Below the pieces are notes generated by a model. That model was not told the origin of the DNA. It saw only the letters and a program-made list of their open reading frames with translations, and made no database searches. Made by a program: the position numbers and the translations under genes. A DNA stretch of 64,000 nucleotides from Periplaneta americana. Its lineage: Eukaryota > Arthropoda > Insecta > Blattodea > Blattidae. Location of the stretch: contig NC_091119.1 of NCBI RefSeq assembly GCF_040183065.1, forward strand, positions 108,576,263 to 108,640,262, given 5' to 3'. The stretch's first letter is position 1. Each line of letters begins with the position of its first letter. Below, piece after piece: positions 1 through 10,980 of this stretch.

Positions 1-1208
1 TAATCACTGGGAATGTAAAATCAACACCAATAACAGTCATGCAAATTATTACAGAAAAGATTGCTCTTTATATTAAATTTAAAAAGGCTCTTTTATTTCT
101 TGAGAACTTAATACGTCTGCCACATGAATCTACACCAACACATCAGAAATTTATCGACACAGTCTGGATTTATTCAAGAAGTGAATATTTTGCAAAAGGA
201 TTACTATACTCCATGAATTCTTGCAAAATTAACACCATGATACCTACTTGAATGCTATATAACATTCTTGAAAAATATAAAGAAAAAAGCACGAATACAA
301 AAATTATGGAATTACTTTCATTAAAAACTGTAGATATATTATCCAAAATCGGAATGGTTACACATTTACACATACGATCTCTGCAAAAAAATAATATACT
401 GTAACAGGTATTTACTTTGTTTTTATTTAAACTGTCCTTCCTTACATACAAATAAGTAACTGATAAGTAATAAATGTTTTATAGAACACAATACGTAGGC
501 TACCTACAACGTGGATTATTGGTTATGACTGAGTTATGATTTTCTCTTGGTCTTTAGGGAATCTGAAGAACGACAAATTCGGAGATTTAAACTTGTAGTT
601 ACTGCAATTTTCGTCATTGCACACATTGCCTTTATTCCGACGCATGATTAAAACGTTATTATAACATCTCGCATCCCTTTAAAGCACGTGCTGGCTGTAT
701 CAACCCTATGACCAGTGCCTTGCCTGCCGCTTGGGCGCTAGTGTAGCGAATGTTGGCTAAAAAAGTGTTGAAGTTGCGCGACTGTATATATTAGACTGTG
801 TACCTACTTTGATATCGACTTCGGAACAGTAGCTATGTTTTCACTATTATTATCATCACTACTTCTTATAACTAGTAGTTAGCCTATTTATGAAACAAGA
901 CCCTTGTACACTGGCCTGAAAATAATTGTATTGTAACATTAGCTGATGCAACTTGTTACTTGTAACGTGCAGGAGTAGTTTTATGAAACACAGTCTTATA
1001 AAACTAGTCAAAACAGCAAGTCATACACTGGCATTACAAGATTATTGACTTTTATAAAAACAGGGCCGTCATTATCTTCTGCCCTTGCAAGGAATCGATC
1101 TGCCTCGAGATTTTTTATGGACATTAATTTTTTATCAACTTGAATCCTGAGAAATTCATTTTCTCCTCTTTTGTTCTGTGTACCTTCAACATGTGTTGCG
1201 TATTACAG
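1..1208 (+). other. upstream intron of the synaptotagmin gene, no feature seen
   Basis: This AT-rich stretch holds no open frame with a recognisable domain. It ends at a good 3' splice acceptor (TATTACAG at 1201-1208) that leads into the first synaptotagmin exon, so it is read as the 3' part of an intron. Exons for the N-terminal membrane segment and the C2A domain must lie outside the window. Confidence 0.6.
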
Positions 1209-1332
1209 ATTCGAGCACAAGGGCGCGGTGAGCTGTTGGTATCGTTGTGCTGGCAGCCTGCAGCGAATAGGCTTACCGTCGTGGTGCTCAAGGCTCGCAA
1301 CCTACCCAAGATGGACGTCACCGGATTAGCAG
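1209..1332 (+). CDS. Syt4: synaptotagmin exon, start of C2B domain
   Basis: This exon encodes about 41 residues plus one base of the next codon. It opens the C2B domain of a synaptotagmin, a membrane-anchored vesicle protein that couples calcium to exocytosis. The frame reads [10 protein letters not shown]..., then [19 protein letters not shown], which is the first beta strands and calcium-binding loop 1 of C2B. The first loop aspartate is the D in MDVTG. The exon starts in phase 0 after the acceptor TATTACAG. It ends at 1332, because the missing D of DPYVK is completed exactly by the exon at 10433. The donor is then AG|GCAAGA, a GC instead of GT. No in-frame GT donor lies between here and the stop codon at about 1357. 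Assignment to the Syt4 class is from memory of insect Syt4; other synaptotagmins are less similar in the downstream exons. Confidence 0.9.
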
Positions 1333-2249
1333 GCAAGACAGCACAAGATGAGCATTAGCTCTTGGCTGTACTTCAACTAAGTTCTCACTTTCCACTTATT
1401 GTAGCCTGTTCTTAGGACACACTTTTCTGAGAATTTTGACCAATACTAGGTACTCATAAGCAGTGAGACGTCTGACAATATAGTCGCCACGGCGCAAGAC
1501 ATTACGTAGAAACATAGGTCTAAGTAATGGTAGACATTTTTATGCCTTTAACCAGTCTACAGTGATCGCAGCAAACTAAGGTGACCAACTTCTGAACAGA
1601 AAAATACGGGAGACTTGGTCACAATAAATTTTAGCGCAATTTTTTAGGGTGTGATGCCAGGAATGGAATGGTTTATATTAAATAATATAAAACTATTTAA
1701 TTATAATACAGATATGAGTTATGTTACAGTTCTGAGTACAGCAATATTTAAAAATACGCATGTTTCTTAGTTTTAACTTATATTTCTCAACAGGATGTCG
1801 CAGAACATTTAATTTCATTATTCTTATCTTGCTATTGAAGCTGAAAAAAAACTCTTTACAACCATATGTGCATACAGTTAAACCAAACATTACAAGATCA
1901 CCGGAACAGAATATGATAATTCCATATTATTGCGTTAGACGGGAGTTTATTTGATTCTATAATATTTTATATTTAATATAATAGCATTACTTTTTCGTGA
2001 ACATGAACTTGTTCCCAAATAAAAAATAATGTTGTGACTATTGAGTATTCATTATGTGAACCTCCAACATCAAATCTCACGAGCCGCCACTGTCATATTC
2101 ATATTCTCTATTTGCCTGAAGGTACAATAGTACAAGAGGCCTCGTTAAGGTAATAAATGCAATGTGCCAGTATTAGAAAGAAATACAATAGGTTAATATT
2201 TAAAATGTGTACAACAAACGCCTTTCTGCAGGAGTGCATAGGAATAGTA
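1333..2249 (+). other. intron 1, 5' part, mostly unremarkable
   Basis: This is intronic AT-rich sequence with no coding signal. The only structure noted is a short inverted pair, GTGACCAA at 1581-1588 and TTGGTCAC at 1615-1622, which may be a worn transposon end. The stretch ends at the TA (2248-2249) that flanks the Tigger-like element. Confidence 0.4.
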
Positions 2250-2605
2250 GAGGAGAAGGTCCAAATATGGGCTACCAGTTTCATTTTATGTAATTTCTCG
2301 AAATCAGTACAGGAATAAAGCAGAAAATCGCTTGCAAGTAAATACTGGAAGTATAGTCCTTAATACTAAATCAATAACAAATGAATATAAATAGTAGTTT
2401 TAGCACAGAAAAAATATTTTACTGAAGTTGCAAAATTCATGATTTTAATAGAGTGGTCCAAATATGGGCTACCAATAATATTTTTTTAAACACTTTACTC
2501 AAATATTGGGAATTAACGTAAATAATAATTATATTGTTTGACATCATTTAAATGAGATTTAAGAGTTATGAAACTGTAAGATTACATATGTATTGTGTAA
2601 TCAAT

Positions 2606-4571
2606 TCAAAAAATTTCAAACTGAGGAAGAAAATATAGTTCATCATTGAAACAGCACAACTTATTTACAAAAGTCACACATGTACTGTACTCTTCTTTCT
2701 CTGCACCTGCACAGTCACTGTGTGCCCACATGCAACACATAAAACACCTTATCCACAGTTCACCAGCAGTGTCATCGGAAAACTTTCCTTCACAGAACAT
2801 ACATGCTGTATCTTCATTATCCCCTGGTTTTGTTTTCCCTACAGGACAATCAAGATCACTCTCACCACTCTCGACAAGTTCCATAGGCATACCTACATTG
2901 GGCTCAGAATCAAAATTCTCTTGTTGGGATTTTCTTGCTTTTCCTTTTCCTTTGTTTTTTTTTTTGAGACCCACTTGTGTCTTTCCTCCAGCTTCTACTT
3001 CATCAAGATTTAAACATCTCTTTGTAGACTGACGTCTGGCAGTAGTTTTATGCAGTGATTCTGAAAGCCCAGATTTGTATGGGGTTCCAGTTATAAGGCA
3101 AGAACCCGCACTCTTTGCCCCACGATTACTCGCCTTCTTTGACGCCACAGGAAGCGGTGATATATCAAAAGGGCTCACTAGAGTAGCCGTTGATGGTCCA
3201 GGAACTTGACTGGGTGTCCCGGGCTGATCTGACTTGTCAACAGGAGGCGAGATAGAAGCTAGCTGTTGAGACGAAGTCGATGGCTACGGTGCAGATTGTT
3301 GTAGAGATGCTGACATGTTGCCATATTTACTGCACGTCTTCCCTGATTCGGCTACAGCTGCTAGGAAGTCTGCCTCAGAAAATATGTTTCTGTTTGGTGG
3401 ACAGATTCCTGTCTCCTTGAAACCATTGACGGCAATTTCCCCAGTCTGAACCTTCAGATATGCCTTTCCAAAGAGTTCCATGATGTCGTAGGCTGTGACA
3501 GGTCTTTGGTTTTTACGCAGCCACAACCTTATTTCCTCACTGTAATAATTCTTCAAAGGGCCCATGAATGTTTTGTCAAGGGGCTGCATTTTATGGCTTG
3601 AGTGAGGCGGAAGGGAAATTATTGTGATATGATTAGCTCGTGCCATATCAATGACATCCAAGTTTCGAACATGACTGTAATGGCCATCCAGTATAAGGAG
3701 TACTGGAGATTCTTCTTTTGGGGCAACTTTCTCAATGAAATGGATGAGCCACTGTGCAAAAATATTACTTTGTACCCACCCAGATGGGTGGGCAAAACCA
3801 ATGGCTCCCAGTGGACTTCCTCTCATGAGCTGATCTGACATGTTCTTCCTGGGGAAAATCGCTGCTGGTGGTACAAAGTGCCCACTGGCACTCATGCAGG
3901 CAATGACGGTTATTGTAGCACCCCTTTCCGCTGAAGTCAACGCTCCTACTTGCCTCTTTCCTTTTCTTCCAATGACATACGGTATTTTGCTTTGGACTAT
4001 TGTCAGGCCTGTTTCGTCCACGTTGTATACCCGGTCCTCCGGATAATTGTGTTTATTGTAGGCTTCTAACAGAAGATCAAAAAATTTTCCTACATTCTCC
4101 CTATTAAACCCTAATGCTCGGGCAAATGAGGTGCCGCATGGTTTCCGAAGAGAGAGAGTATTCTTATGGCGTTGCAAAAAAAAGATCTACCCAAGACCTT
4201 CCTGCTTCACCTGATACGAAAGGGTGAGACAGATTGTTCTTTAACGCAATCTGAAAAGCCATTCTTCTCAGATCACCAAGAGTGCACCCAAAAAATCTTT
4301 CTTCCATAGAAAGTAGATAAGCTACAGGAAGCTTCTCCAGTTCCCCTCCAAGAAAGGGCTTTCGTCCTAATTTCGTTCTCGCAGTATCGGCAGGAGTGAC
4401 TAGTGTCTCCTTAGACAACGTTTGTAACGTTGTGCGAGGAACATGGAAATTCGATGCTTTTAGAGTTCCCATCTTCCCTTCCCTCACTGCAACTATTACT
4501 TTCTCCATGTCCTCAGCTTCCCATAATTTTCTAGTACCTTCTGGTACATATTTTGGTTTTTATCGTGGCAT
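2606..4571 (-). pseudogene. Tigger/pogo transposase pseudogene with C-terminal PHD-like finger
   Basis: Read on the minus strand, the frame starts at ATG 4571. It shows a psq-type DNA-binding N-terminus (continuing in the open frame from 4508) and then the DDE nuclease domain in the 3284-4177 frame. That fragment carries NVDETG (D54), LILDGHYSH (D164) and QPLDKTF (D201), the three acidic residues expected for a pogo-type DDD nuclease. After a proline/serine-rich linker the tail (2606-3178) has a PHD-like set: CMFC, WIRCFMCCMWAHSDC. This combination is common in arthropod Tigger elements. The gene is broken three times: a TAA at codon 4 (4560-4562), a frameshift at an eight-A run (4176-4183), and a TAG at 3284-3286 after which the frame continues. 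It is therefore not expected to be active. The AT-rich flanks and TIRs show it belongs to the element at 2250-6779. Confidence 0.85.
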
Positions 4572-5033
4572 CCTGAAAATTCAAACCGATTTTAAGTATT
4601 TCTGTCTATTAAAAATGTGGTCTGAATATGGGCTACTAGCCCGTATTCGGACCATACAAAGTAGCCCATATTTAGACCATCATGCTACTAAATTTAAAAA
4701 AAATTATAATGGTTATACGTTGATGAAAGTAAACGAAATTTGCATCGCTGTACGAAGTCCTATCTATATACTATGCAATTGATGTAACAGAATATTCGTA
4801 AGTTATGTAGAATAGTAGCAAAAATAATAAAGACTTACTGGTGAAAATTCTAGTAGCAGCCGGAACCACAAGCAACACTTTAACACAACCTACACACTTT
4901 CCCTTGTCTAGCGGACTGGAATCGGCAACAACCCCACTTTGTGACCTTCAGAGGAACCAATTCCCATATTCACTTCCAGAGTGCAGCATCATGCAGTGCC
5001 GAAAACCACCCTAGCCCGTTTTTAGACCATAGC

Positions 5034-6750
5034 CAGTGGCGGTTTCTCGGGGGAGGGAAGGGAGGAACGTCCTCCTCACATTTTTCTTCTTTTGAAAGTA
5101 AATACCAAATTAAATATATGCCTTGAAATTCGAGGAAGATTCGATAATTTTTAAGTTCACAGCTATAAGAAAACCTCGGTTGATCAAGTTTTAAACGACG
5201 CGCAATCGTGTGCTGCTAGAAAACTGTGCGAAAGATGCGAGATTGTTTGTGTGGAGGAAAGTCTATCCTTTCCTCCTTTACTGCAGTTAACACACATAGA
5301 CAACAGCGCACTAGCGGCGAGAGACAGAAGCAGAGTTTTAAAGCAAGTAAATGAACGGAGAGGGAGGAGATCCTCCTCTGAATCAGTGCATGGGCGGGAA
5401 ATATAGAAACCGACTGGACGAGCAGCAAGCTCGCTACCGCTGCCATTTAACGATGCTGCATTCAACCAGACTATAACACATCTAGGAGGAGGCACAATAA
5501 AACAGTTTTAACGCAAAGCTATGAAAGACACCATATAAACTTTTTTTTTAATTATAAAACAAAATATATTATTCATTGCACTTTATATACAGTAAGCTAC
5601 TATTCATGGTTTGAAACTTTCGAGGATATCTGAAAGTTGAAGTTAGATTTATATAAAACAAAGAGGAAGTAGTTCTACGCTAGTATCGCAGATCTTTTTG
5701 GCCCCTGAAATTCACTTCCATTCATTGTCTCCTATATACAGGACAACAGCCAAGTTGTCAGTTTTGTACAAATATATTTGAAATTGAAAGTACTCCAAAC
5801 TACATTATTTTTTAAGATAAAAAATTAATCGGCCACCGGCAGCTTTGAACAATAATGGTAGTATGACTTTACAAGAACTGACATTCTTCAAAAGCATGTG
5901 ATACTGAACTTGTAAAATGTACATGTGGCAACACAGACAGCGTGAGTGGGAGCAGTGTTCTCGCTTTCCTAACAGATTATTTCTCATTCCCACTTCCGTA
6001 AAACGGATCTGGTTATGTGTTATAGTCCCGTCGCTCTAATTTCCGGCAGCCTATGACGTTGCAGGTCGGCTACATTTAAACGTGTGCGTCTTATGATTCG
6101 CTGATGAAGATGTTAAGCATTTCCTAAGGCTGGATAAATACTTAATATATAATCGCCCGCCATTTTGGCTCTTTCGTTGGCGTTCGCAGAAAGCACACAA
6201 GGACGTTATTTGCCGCTCAATTATTTTCTGAATTACAGTGCGTTTGATTTATTATCATAGGAGCTACGACATGATAATGTTAAACGTGTGGCAAATAGAT
6301 CCCTCGTCTGGTAGCTCGGCAACGAAAGAACAAAAATGGCGAACGATACTACCTACCTAGACTTTATAGAGCCTTCACTTCCTAAGACGTAAGCAAAGAG
6401 GAGGAATCACGCCGGGAATAACAGCGTCCCGATTATAGTAGCTAGTCTCTTCCAACACGTGTGATATTGTAGTGTGCGCGAAAAATGCTGAGAGTTTGTG
6501 AATTTCCTTGTAATTGTTAATTTGTGCAATTATCCAACAATGAATGGAAGTGAAAACATATTTTGGACAATTTGGGAAACTCAGTTTACAAGAACAGATT
6601 ATTGCTACAAAAGAGAAGGCCAACCCTAACACTATCTGATCTTACAAGTATGCATGTAGGCTAATTTGTAGCATGTTTCTATCAAGAATGTGTCATTTTG
6701 CGCTGTTAACTTCTTTCCTCCTCTTAAGAAATATGCAGGAGCCGCCACTG
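5034..6750. mobile_element. non-autonomous hAT element inserted in the Tigger
   Basis: Perfect 9-bp inverted ends, CAGTGGCGG at 5034 and CCGCCACTG ending at 6750, are flanked by an exact 8-bp duplication ACCATAGC (5026-5033 and 6751-6758). CAGTGGCGG-type ends and 8-bp duplications are typical of hAT transposons. The 1.7-kb interior has no transposase, and the open frames near 5184-5495 are not recognisable proteins. A MITE (6021-6437) sits inside it. Confidence 0.87.
6021..6437. mobile_element. MITE family A, copy 1
   Basis: The 417-bp repeat has about 27-bp inverted ends: left TATAGTCCCGTCGCTCTAAT, right ending CAGCGTCCCGATTATA. A second copy lies at 9154-9558 and aligns along its whole length with scattered changes. 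The ends fit a TA-duplicating Tc1/mariner-type MITE (TA|TAGTCCCG). No coding capacity is seen. It is the innermost layer of a three-deep nest. Confidence 0.85.
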
Positions 6751-6781
6751 ACCATAGCCCATTCTTGGGCCTTCTCCTCTA

Positions 6782-7360
6782 GTGTCACACGCCGAGTCGA
6801 AGACAGTATTTTTAGATTCCTGGAATTTACTGCCAATATAAACATAAAATTGTATAATTATAAAATAATAACCTCAGGAAAGACTTCAGCGATCGTAGCA
6901 ACTAAGAAAGCACCGCCATCTGATATTGATAGTAATCAACCAGGTTAGTAAAAGAAGTCGTTGCTGTATTTACTTGTATAGGCTACGTGTAAAATAACTG
7001 TTTTAAATGGGCTTCAACCATTTCAACCATCAGTTTTACTGTAGGCTTAATTTCTTTTCTTGTTACAACTTCATGTATCTTTCACTGTACAAAACGATTT
7101 TAACAGGAAATATATTTTGCATAGAATATAGGAAAATTGCTTGTGTTGTAACCAGTGTAGAGTCCAGCCAATGTAAGAACATTTTTTGTCCTCTTCAGAG
7201 TAAAAAACTGAGTTATCTAGTTCTTGCAATGTGATGATGCTGACAAACTGTTTAACTATGATGAGTTATTGTTTTCTGTTTGGACAAAACTATTAACCTT
7301 CAAACCTCGTAAAGTATTTGGACATTCTGCAGCCTGCTGCAGTTTATATTTCGTTGCAAA
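6782..7360 (+). other. intron 1 spacer, nothing recognised
   Basis: This is AT-rich intronic sequence between the Tigger-like element and a SINE. The short open frames at 6673-6948 and 7007-7234 have no recognisable domain and no homologous repeat elsewhere in the window. Confidence 0.4.
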
Positions 7361-7632
7361 GGTATCCCCGTATCCCCGTAACATGCCATGAAGGCTTGGG
7401 GGGCATGGAGGTAGAGCCCCATGCTTTCCATGACCTCGGCACTAGAATGAGGTGGTGTGGTCGGCACCACGCTCTGACCGCCTTTTACCCCCGGGAAAGA
7501 TCCGGTACTCAATTTTATAGGAGGCTGAGTGACCTCGGGGCCGTTCTGAAAGTTTGGCAAAGAGAAAAAATCCTGTCACCACCTGGGATCGAACCCCGTA
7601 GCCAGCTGCTCTACCAACTGAGCTACCCGGCC
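7361..7632 (-). repeat. tRNA-derived SINE, family A (copy 1)
   Basis: On the minus strand the repeat starts with a tRNA-like head. It has a box A (TAGCTCAGTTGGTAGAGCAG) and a box B around 7585-7597 (reverse complement GGGGTTCGATCCC). A non-tRNA body of about 200 bp follows and ends near GATACC. The same body and head occur on the + strand at 39489-39750. Spurious open frames across it are not genes. Confidence 0.85.
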
Positions 7633-8530
7633 GTCTTCAATTCTTTACTCGATTAATTGCAATGCAAACACAACAAAGGCCATTACTCCAAAAATTCTAG
7701 CAGTCATAAATCATGTGTAGGTACTCAGTTTCTGTGTTCTGCTCTTGAAGGAATTGATGAAAACTGAGTCATACAGAATAATTTTATAATATTTTCAAAA
7801 CAGCTTTAAATTACTGTGAAAATAAGTTTTTAAAATAAGAGTTGATTAATATTTTTGATAAATTAATTAAACGTACTTTTACTACGTTGTATTTATCGGG
7901 AAAAATAAAATGTCACTATCATTTTCTGGTGAAGAATTTTTGTTCGTGAACTCCACTGTATCTGTATGGTTTGAATAAACAATATTATCATTTATCACTT
8001 AAGTCAGAAGCAGCGGACACAAAAGTACCTGGTTGTTTGGCCGAGCTTTTTGAATCGGATTTTTTATAAAAAAAATTCTAGTTTTGGTATTTGTCTGATT
8101 AAGTCATTGTTCCCGATAGCTCTTTTTATTGTTTTTGCAATGTTCACCACTTCTCTAAGCTCACTCATTCTTTAGTAATTAACTAATCACTAAAACACAC
8201 ACCAACCGAGCAACCTACCATCACTTCGCATAAATGCAGCTGCAAACAAACTAACGTAAATAGATCAAAAGTGAGGGCTGTTAACGACGGCTCAGCGCAG
8301 TAAGTACGTTCTGGGTGACAATTGTGTGATGGGGTATGCTATATTACACCCTAAGAGCAGGCCAGTAACTTATTCTATCAATCCCGTTCCATTATTTTCT
8401 TAGAATATTAAATGTCGCTTTTTTAGCATAATTCCATACAGAAAAAATTCAAGACTGTTTATGAATCCTACATGTTTATTGTTCCTTTAAGAATGAGAAC
8501 GACGCCGCGCACCGTTTCACAGATGAATTG
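7633..8530 (+). other. intron 1 spacer, nothing recognised
   Basis: This AT-rich sequence contains no coding or repeat signal I can support. It ends at the 8-bp duplication GTAATCAC that flanks the next hAT element. Confidence 0.35.
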
Positions 8531-8538
8531 GTAATCAC

Positions 8539-9848
8539 TAGATCCCGGATGTTTAAGCATTTATTACAGTTAAAACAGGCTGGCAAAAAAAAAAAACAAA
8601 ACAAAAAGGCAATAAAATCGTAAAAAAGGCACAATAATTTTTCAAAAAGGAATTATAAATTAAATAAAAACATTATAAATTTTAAAAAGGTATAATATAT
8701 TTTAGCAATAAATTCAAATTATATCAACATAACTCACATTTACTTTGTAGGTGACACACATTGACTTATAAAATACTTTTTTTCGTGATTAACTACCTTT
8801 TCACAAACCTTACATAACAAACTGTTCCATCGGTTGAAAACAAATGGGCACCAAACTCACTAACGTAAGCATGAAGTTTACTTTGCAATGGTTTACTGAA
8901 TTTAGGCATTCTAGCTAACCGATCTAATACTTTCTATCACCCTACAATAACTGACTATTCCTCACACAAATTTCTTTCTCCTACAATAATAAACACGTGT
9001 AGCACAAAATTGTAACAGTAAGATTTAAAAAATATATATGAAAGCAAACAATTGAAAATGCTACGTGATAACTTCTATGAGAACGAGCTTAATATTTAAA
9101 ATAATTAATTATAATAATTATGATTGTTGGTATCGTGAAGACATATATTATTGTATAGTCCCGTCGCTCTAATTTCCGGCAGCCAATCGCGTTGCAGGTC
9201 GGCTACATTTAAACGTGTGCGTCTTGTGATTCGCTGATTCATTTCTTAAGGCTCGATAAATACTTAATATAATCGCCCGCCATTTTAGCTCTTTAGTTGG
9301 CGTTCGCAGAAAGCACAGGAAGACGTTATTTGCCGCTCAATTATTTGCTGAATTACATTGCGTTTGATTTATTATCATAGGAGTTACGACATGATAATGT
9401 TTAACGGTGTTGCAAATAGATTCCTCGTATGATAGCTCGGCAACGTAAGAACAAAAATGGCGAATGATACTACCTACCTAAACTTTATAGAGCCTTCACT
9501 TTCTAAGACGTAAGCAAAGAGGCGGAGTCACGCCGGAAATAACAGCGTCGGGACTATAACTGTGGATTGTCGATCATTATTCATATTACACCAATAGTAT
9601 TAAAGCAAAATTATTAGTAGATTAAGCACCGAAATAATTTACTTTTATTTACTATTGTTAGTAAAGTTAGTCATTGTTTCAAATATTTAAATTTCATACA
9701 CATTACATTACAATTAATTAGAAAACTGCAAATAAACAAGATTGCTTTAAAATGACAAAAAAAGACATTTATTAGTAAGAAATACCTTAAAAAGGCAAAA
9801 TAGGCAAAATAAAAATTGGCCCTATCACTTTGATTTACTCCAAATCAC

Positions 9849-9886
<38 letters not shown>

Positions 9887-10196
9887 TCGTTGTTCCTGCA
9901 ATAACTCCTAGTGCAAAATATGAACTTTTTCAGTAGGAAGAGAAAACACATTTATTCTTCTATGGCAGTAGTGCATAGGAGATTGTCAGTTCTTACATTT
10001 TCGAAAGAAAGAAATAGAATTACATATAGAAGATTTTATTATTTGCTGTATCACTATTTAAATTGTTTAATAGAGCAAAAATCTGAAAATCGAAAAATAT
10101 ATCACATACGAGTTATTGCCGGAACAACGACGATATGCAAATAAAGATTTACTTCCACCTAGTAAAAAAGGCATTTTGCCAAACATCCGGGCTCTA
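8539..10196. mobile_element. non-autonomous hAT element carrying a MITE
   Basis: The ends are inverted repeats: TAGATCCCGGATGTTT at 8539 and AAACATCCGGGCTCTA ending at 10196. They are flanked by an exact 8-bp duplication GTAATCAC (8531-8538 and 10197-10204). That size fits hAT. The interior is AT-rich with repeated AAAAAGGCA-type words near both ends and no transposase. MITE family A copy 2 (9154-9558) and an (AT)n tract at about 9853-9884 lie within it. Confidence 0.82.
9154..9558. mobile_element. MITE family A, copy 2
   Basis: This 405-bp repeat is collinear with the copy at 6021-6437. Its left end is TATAGTCCCGTCGCTCTAAT and its right end GCGTCGGGACTATA. Its two ends pair better with each other than those of copy 1. 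It sits inside the hAT element at 8539-10196. No coding capacity is seen. Confidence 0.85.
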
Positions 10197-10204
10197 GTAA
10201 TCAC

Positions 10205-10432
10205 TAATCACTCTTTGTTGCAGCAAAAGTATTCCTATATTTTCTTTGGGTTTGTTCGAATGTCATATCATGATATTCTTTTCGAAAAGATTACACATGA
10301 TAAAAATTTTTAGTGCCGATTTTATACTGAAATGTTTATTTCATATTTTCATACTTTGCCAAAATAAATTTCATATTTGTCAAAATTTTCTTCATATTTT
10401 TCCGGTCTCTAGTGATAACTGCGTGCTTTCAG
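10205..10432 (+). other. 3' end of intron 1, with repeat-like words and acceptor
   Basis: The stretch has repeated TTTCATATTTT words and a segment TTTTTCCGGTCTCTA ending at about 10411. Inverted, that resembles the hAT end at 8539 (TAGA.CCCGG). It is only about 20 bases from the acceptor (GTGCTTTCAG ending at 10432) and may be the end of a further related element, but no duplication was found to prove it. Confidence 0.4.
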
Positions 10433-10626
10433 ATCCCTACGTGAAGATGTACCTGCTGTACAATAACCAGCGAATAGCCAAGAAGAAGACGCATGTGAAG
10501 AAGAGGACACTGAATCCCGTGTTCAACGAGTCGTTCGTATTTGATATCCCCGTTGGCGCTGAGGGTCTGGACAACGTGAGTCTCGAGTTCCTGTTGCTCG
10601 ACTGGGATCGCGTCACGAAGAACGAG
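10433..10626 (+). CDS. Syt4: synaptotagmin exon, core of C2B domain
   Basis: The exon completes the split codon D of DPYVK and then encodes 64 residues. It contains the polybasic strand (KKKTHVKK), the [13 protein letters not shown] strand and calcium loop 3 ([11 protein letters not shown]). Four of the five usual loop aspartates of a C2B domain are present across this and the preceding exon; the fifth position is E. The acceptor is TGCTTTCAG and the donor is GAG|GTCAGT, phase 0. The DWDRVTKNE wording is what I remember for insect Syt4, and supports that class over Syt1 or Syt7. The frame is intact, so this is a functional exon. Confidence 0.92.
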
Positions 10627-10980
10627 GTCAGTCATTCGTCTTTGTAGCTAGAATGTCAATCTCCACTAGGCCTATGTCCAGTCCACATAAATCTTAATAA
10701 AACACTCAGTTAGCACTTCCCTCAGATTTTGTTTTACGAATATAGAACTAACAATATTGTCAATATTCTAACGTCTTGTTAAATCAGAAACTTTTTTATT
10801 AACAAAATAATTGACGATCATTCAATTTAGCAATATCTTAGTTTATGTAGACTTATTTAAAAAGATCGTACATCTTCCGTAGGTTCAATTATTCTGATAG
10901 AAAATGTCCTAATTGGTCAGGTATACTAATTAAGTTTGGTAGGAACGAAAATATTTAAAACATTAAAGCCTAAAGTTTGC
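10627..10980 (+). other. start of intron 2, nothing recognised
   Basis: The stretch begins with the donor GTCAGT of intron 2. It is AT-rich and I see no repeat or coding signal. Confidence 0.4.

Larger units (their letters stand above)
2250..6779 (-). mobile_element. Tigger/pogo-type DNA transposon, with a nested hAT
   Basis: The element is bounded by TA at 2248-2249 and 6780-6781. The ends are inverted repeats: GAGGAGAAGGTCCAAATATG on the left, and on the right (reverse complement) GAGGAGAAGGCCCAAGAATG. TA target duplication and a pogo-like transposase in between (minus strand) support a Tc1/mariner-superfamily pogo/Tigger element. Internal copies of the terminal motif GGTCCAAATATGGGCTAC occur at about 2455-2474 and, inverted or diverged, at 4620-4680 and 5011-5030. 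The right end is broken by a hAT element (5034-6750). Without that insertion the element is about 2.8 kb. It lies in intron 1 of the synaptotagmin gene, in antisense orientation. Confidence 0.88.

Noticed and set aside
5184-5495. Minus-strand 103-residue frame with cysteines
   Set aside because: It lies wholly inside a non-autonomous hAT element and shows no known domain.
7300-7656. Overlapping open frames on both strands
   Set aside because: They lie across a tRNA-derived SINE and the same frames recur in the copy at 39489-39750.
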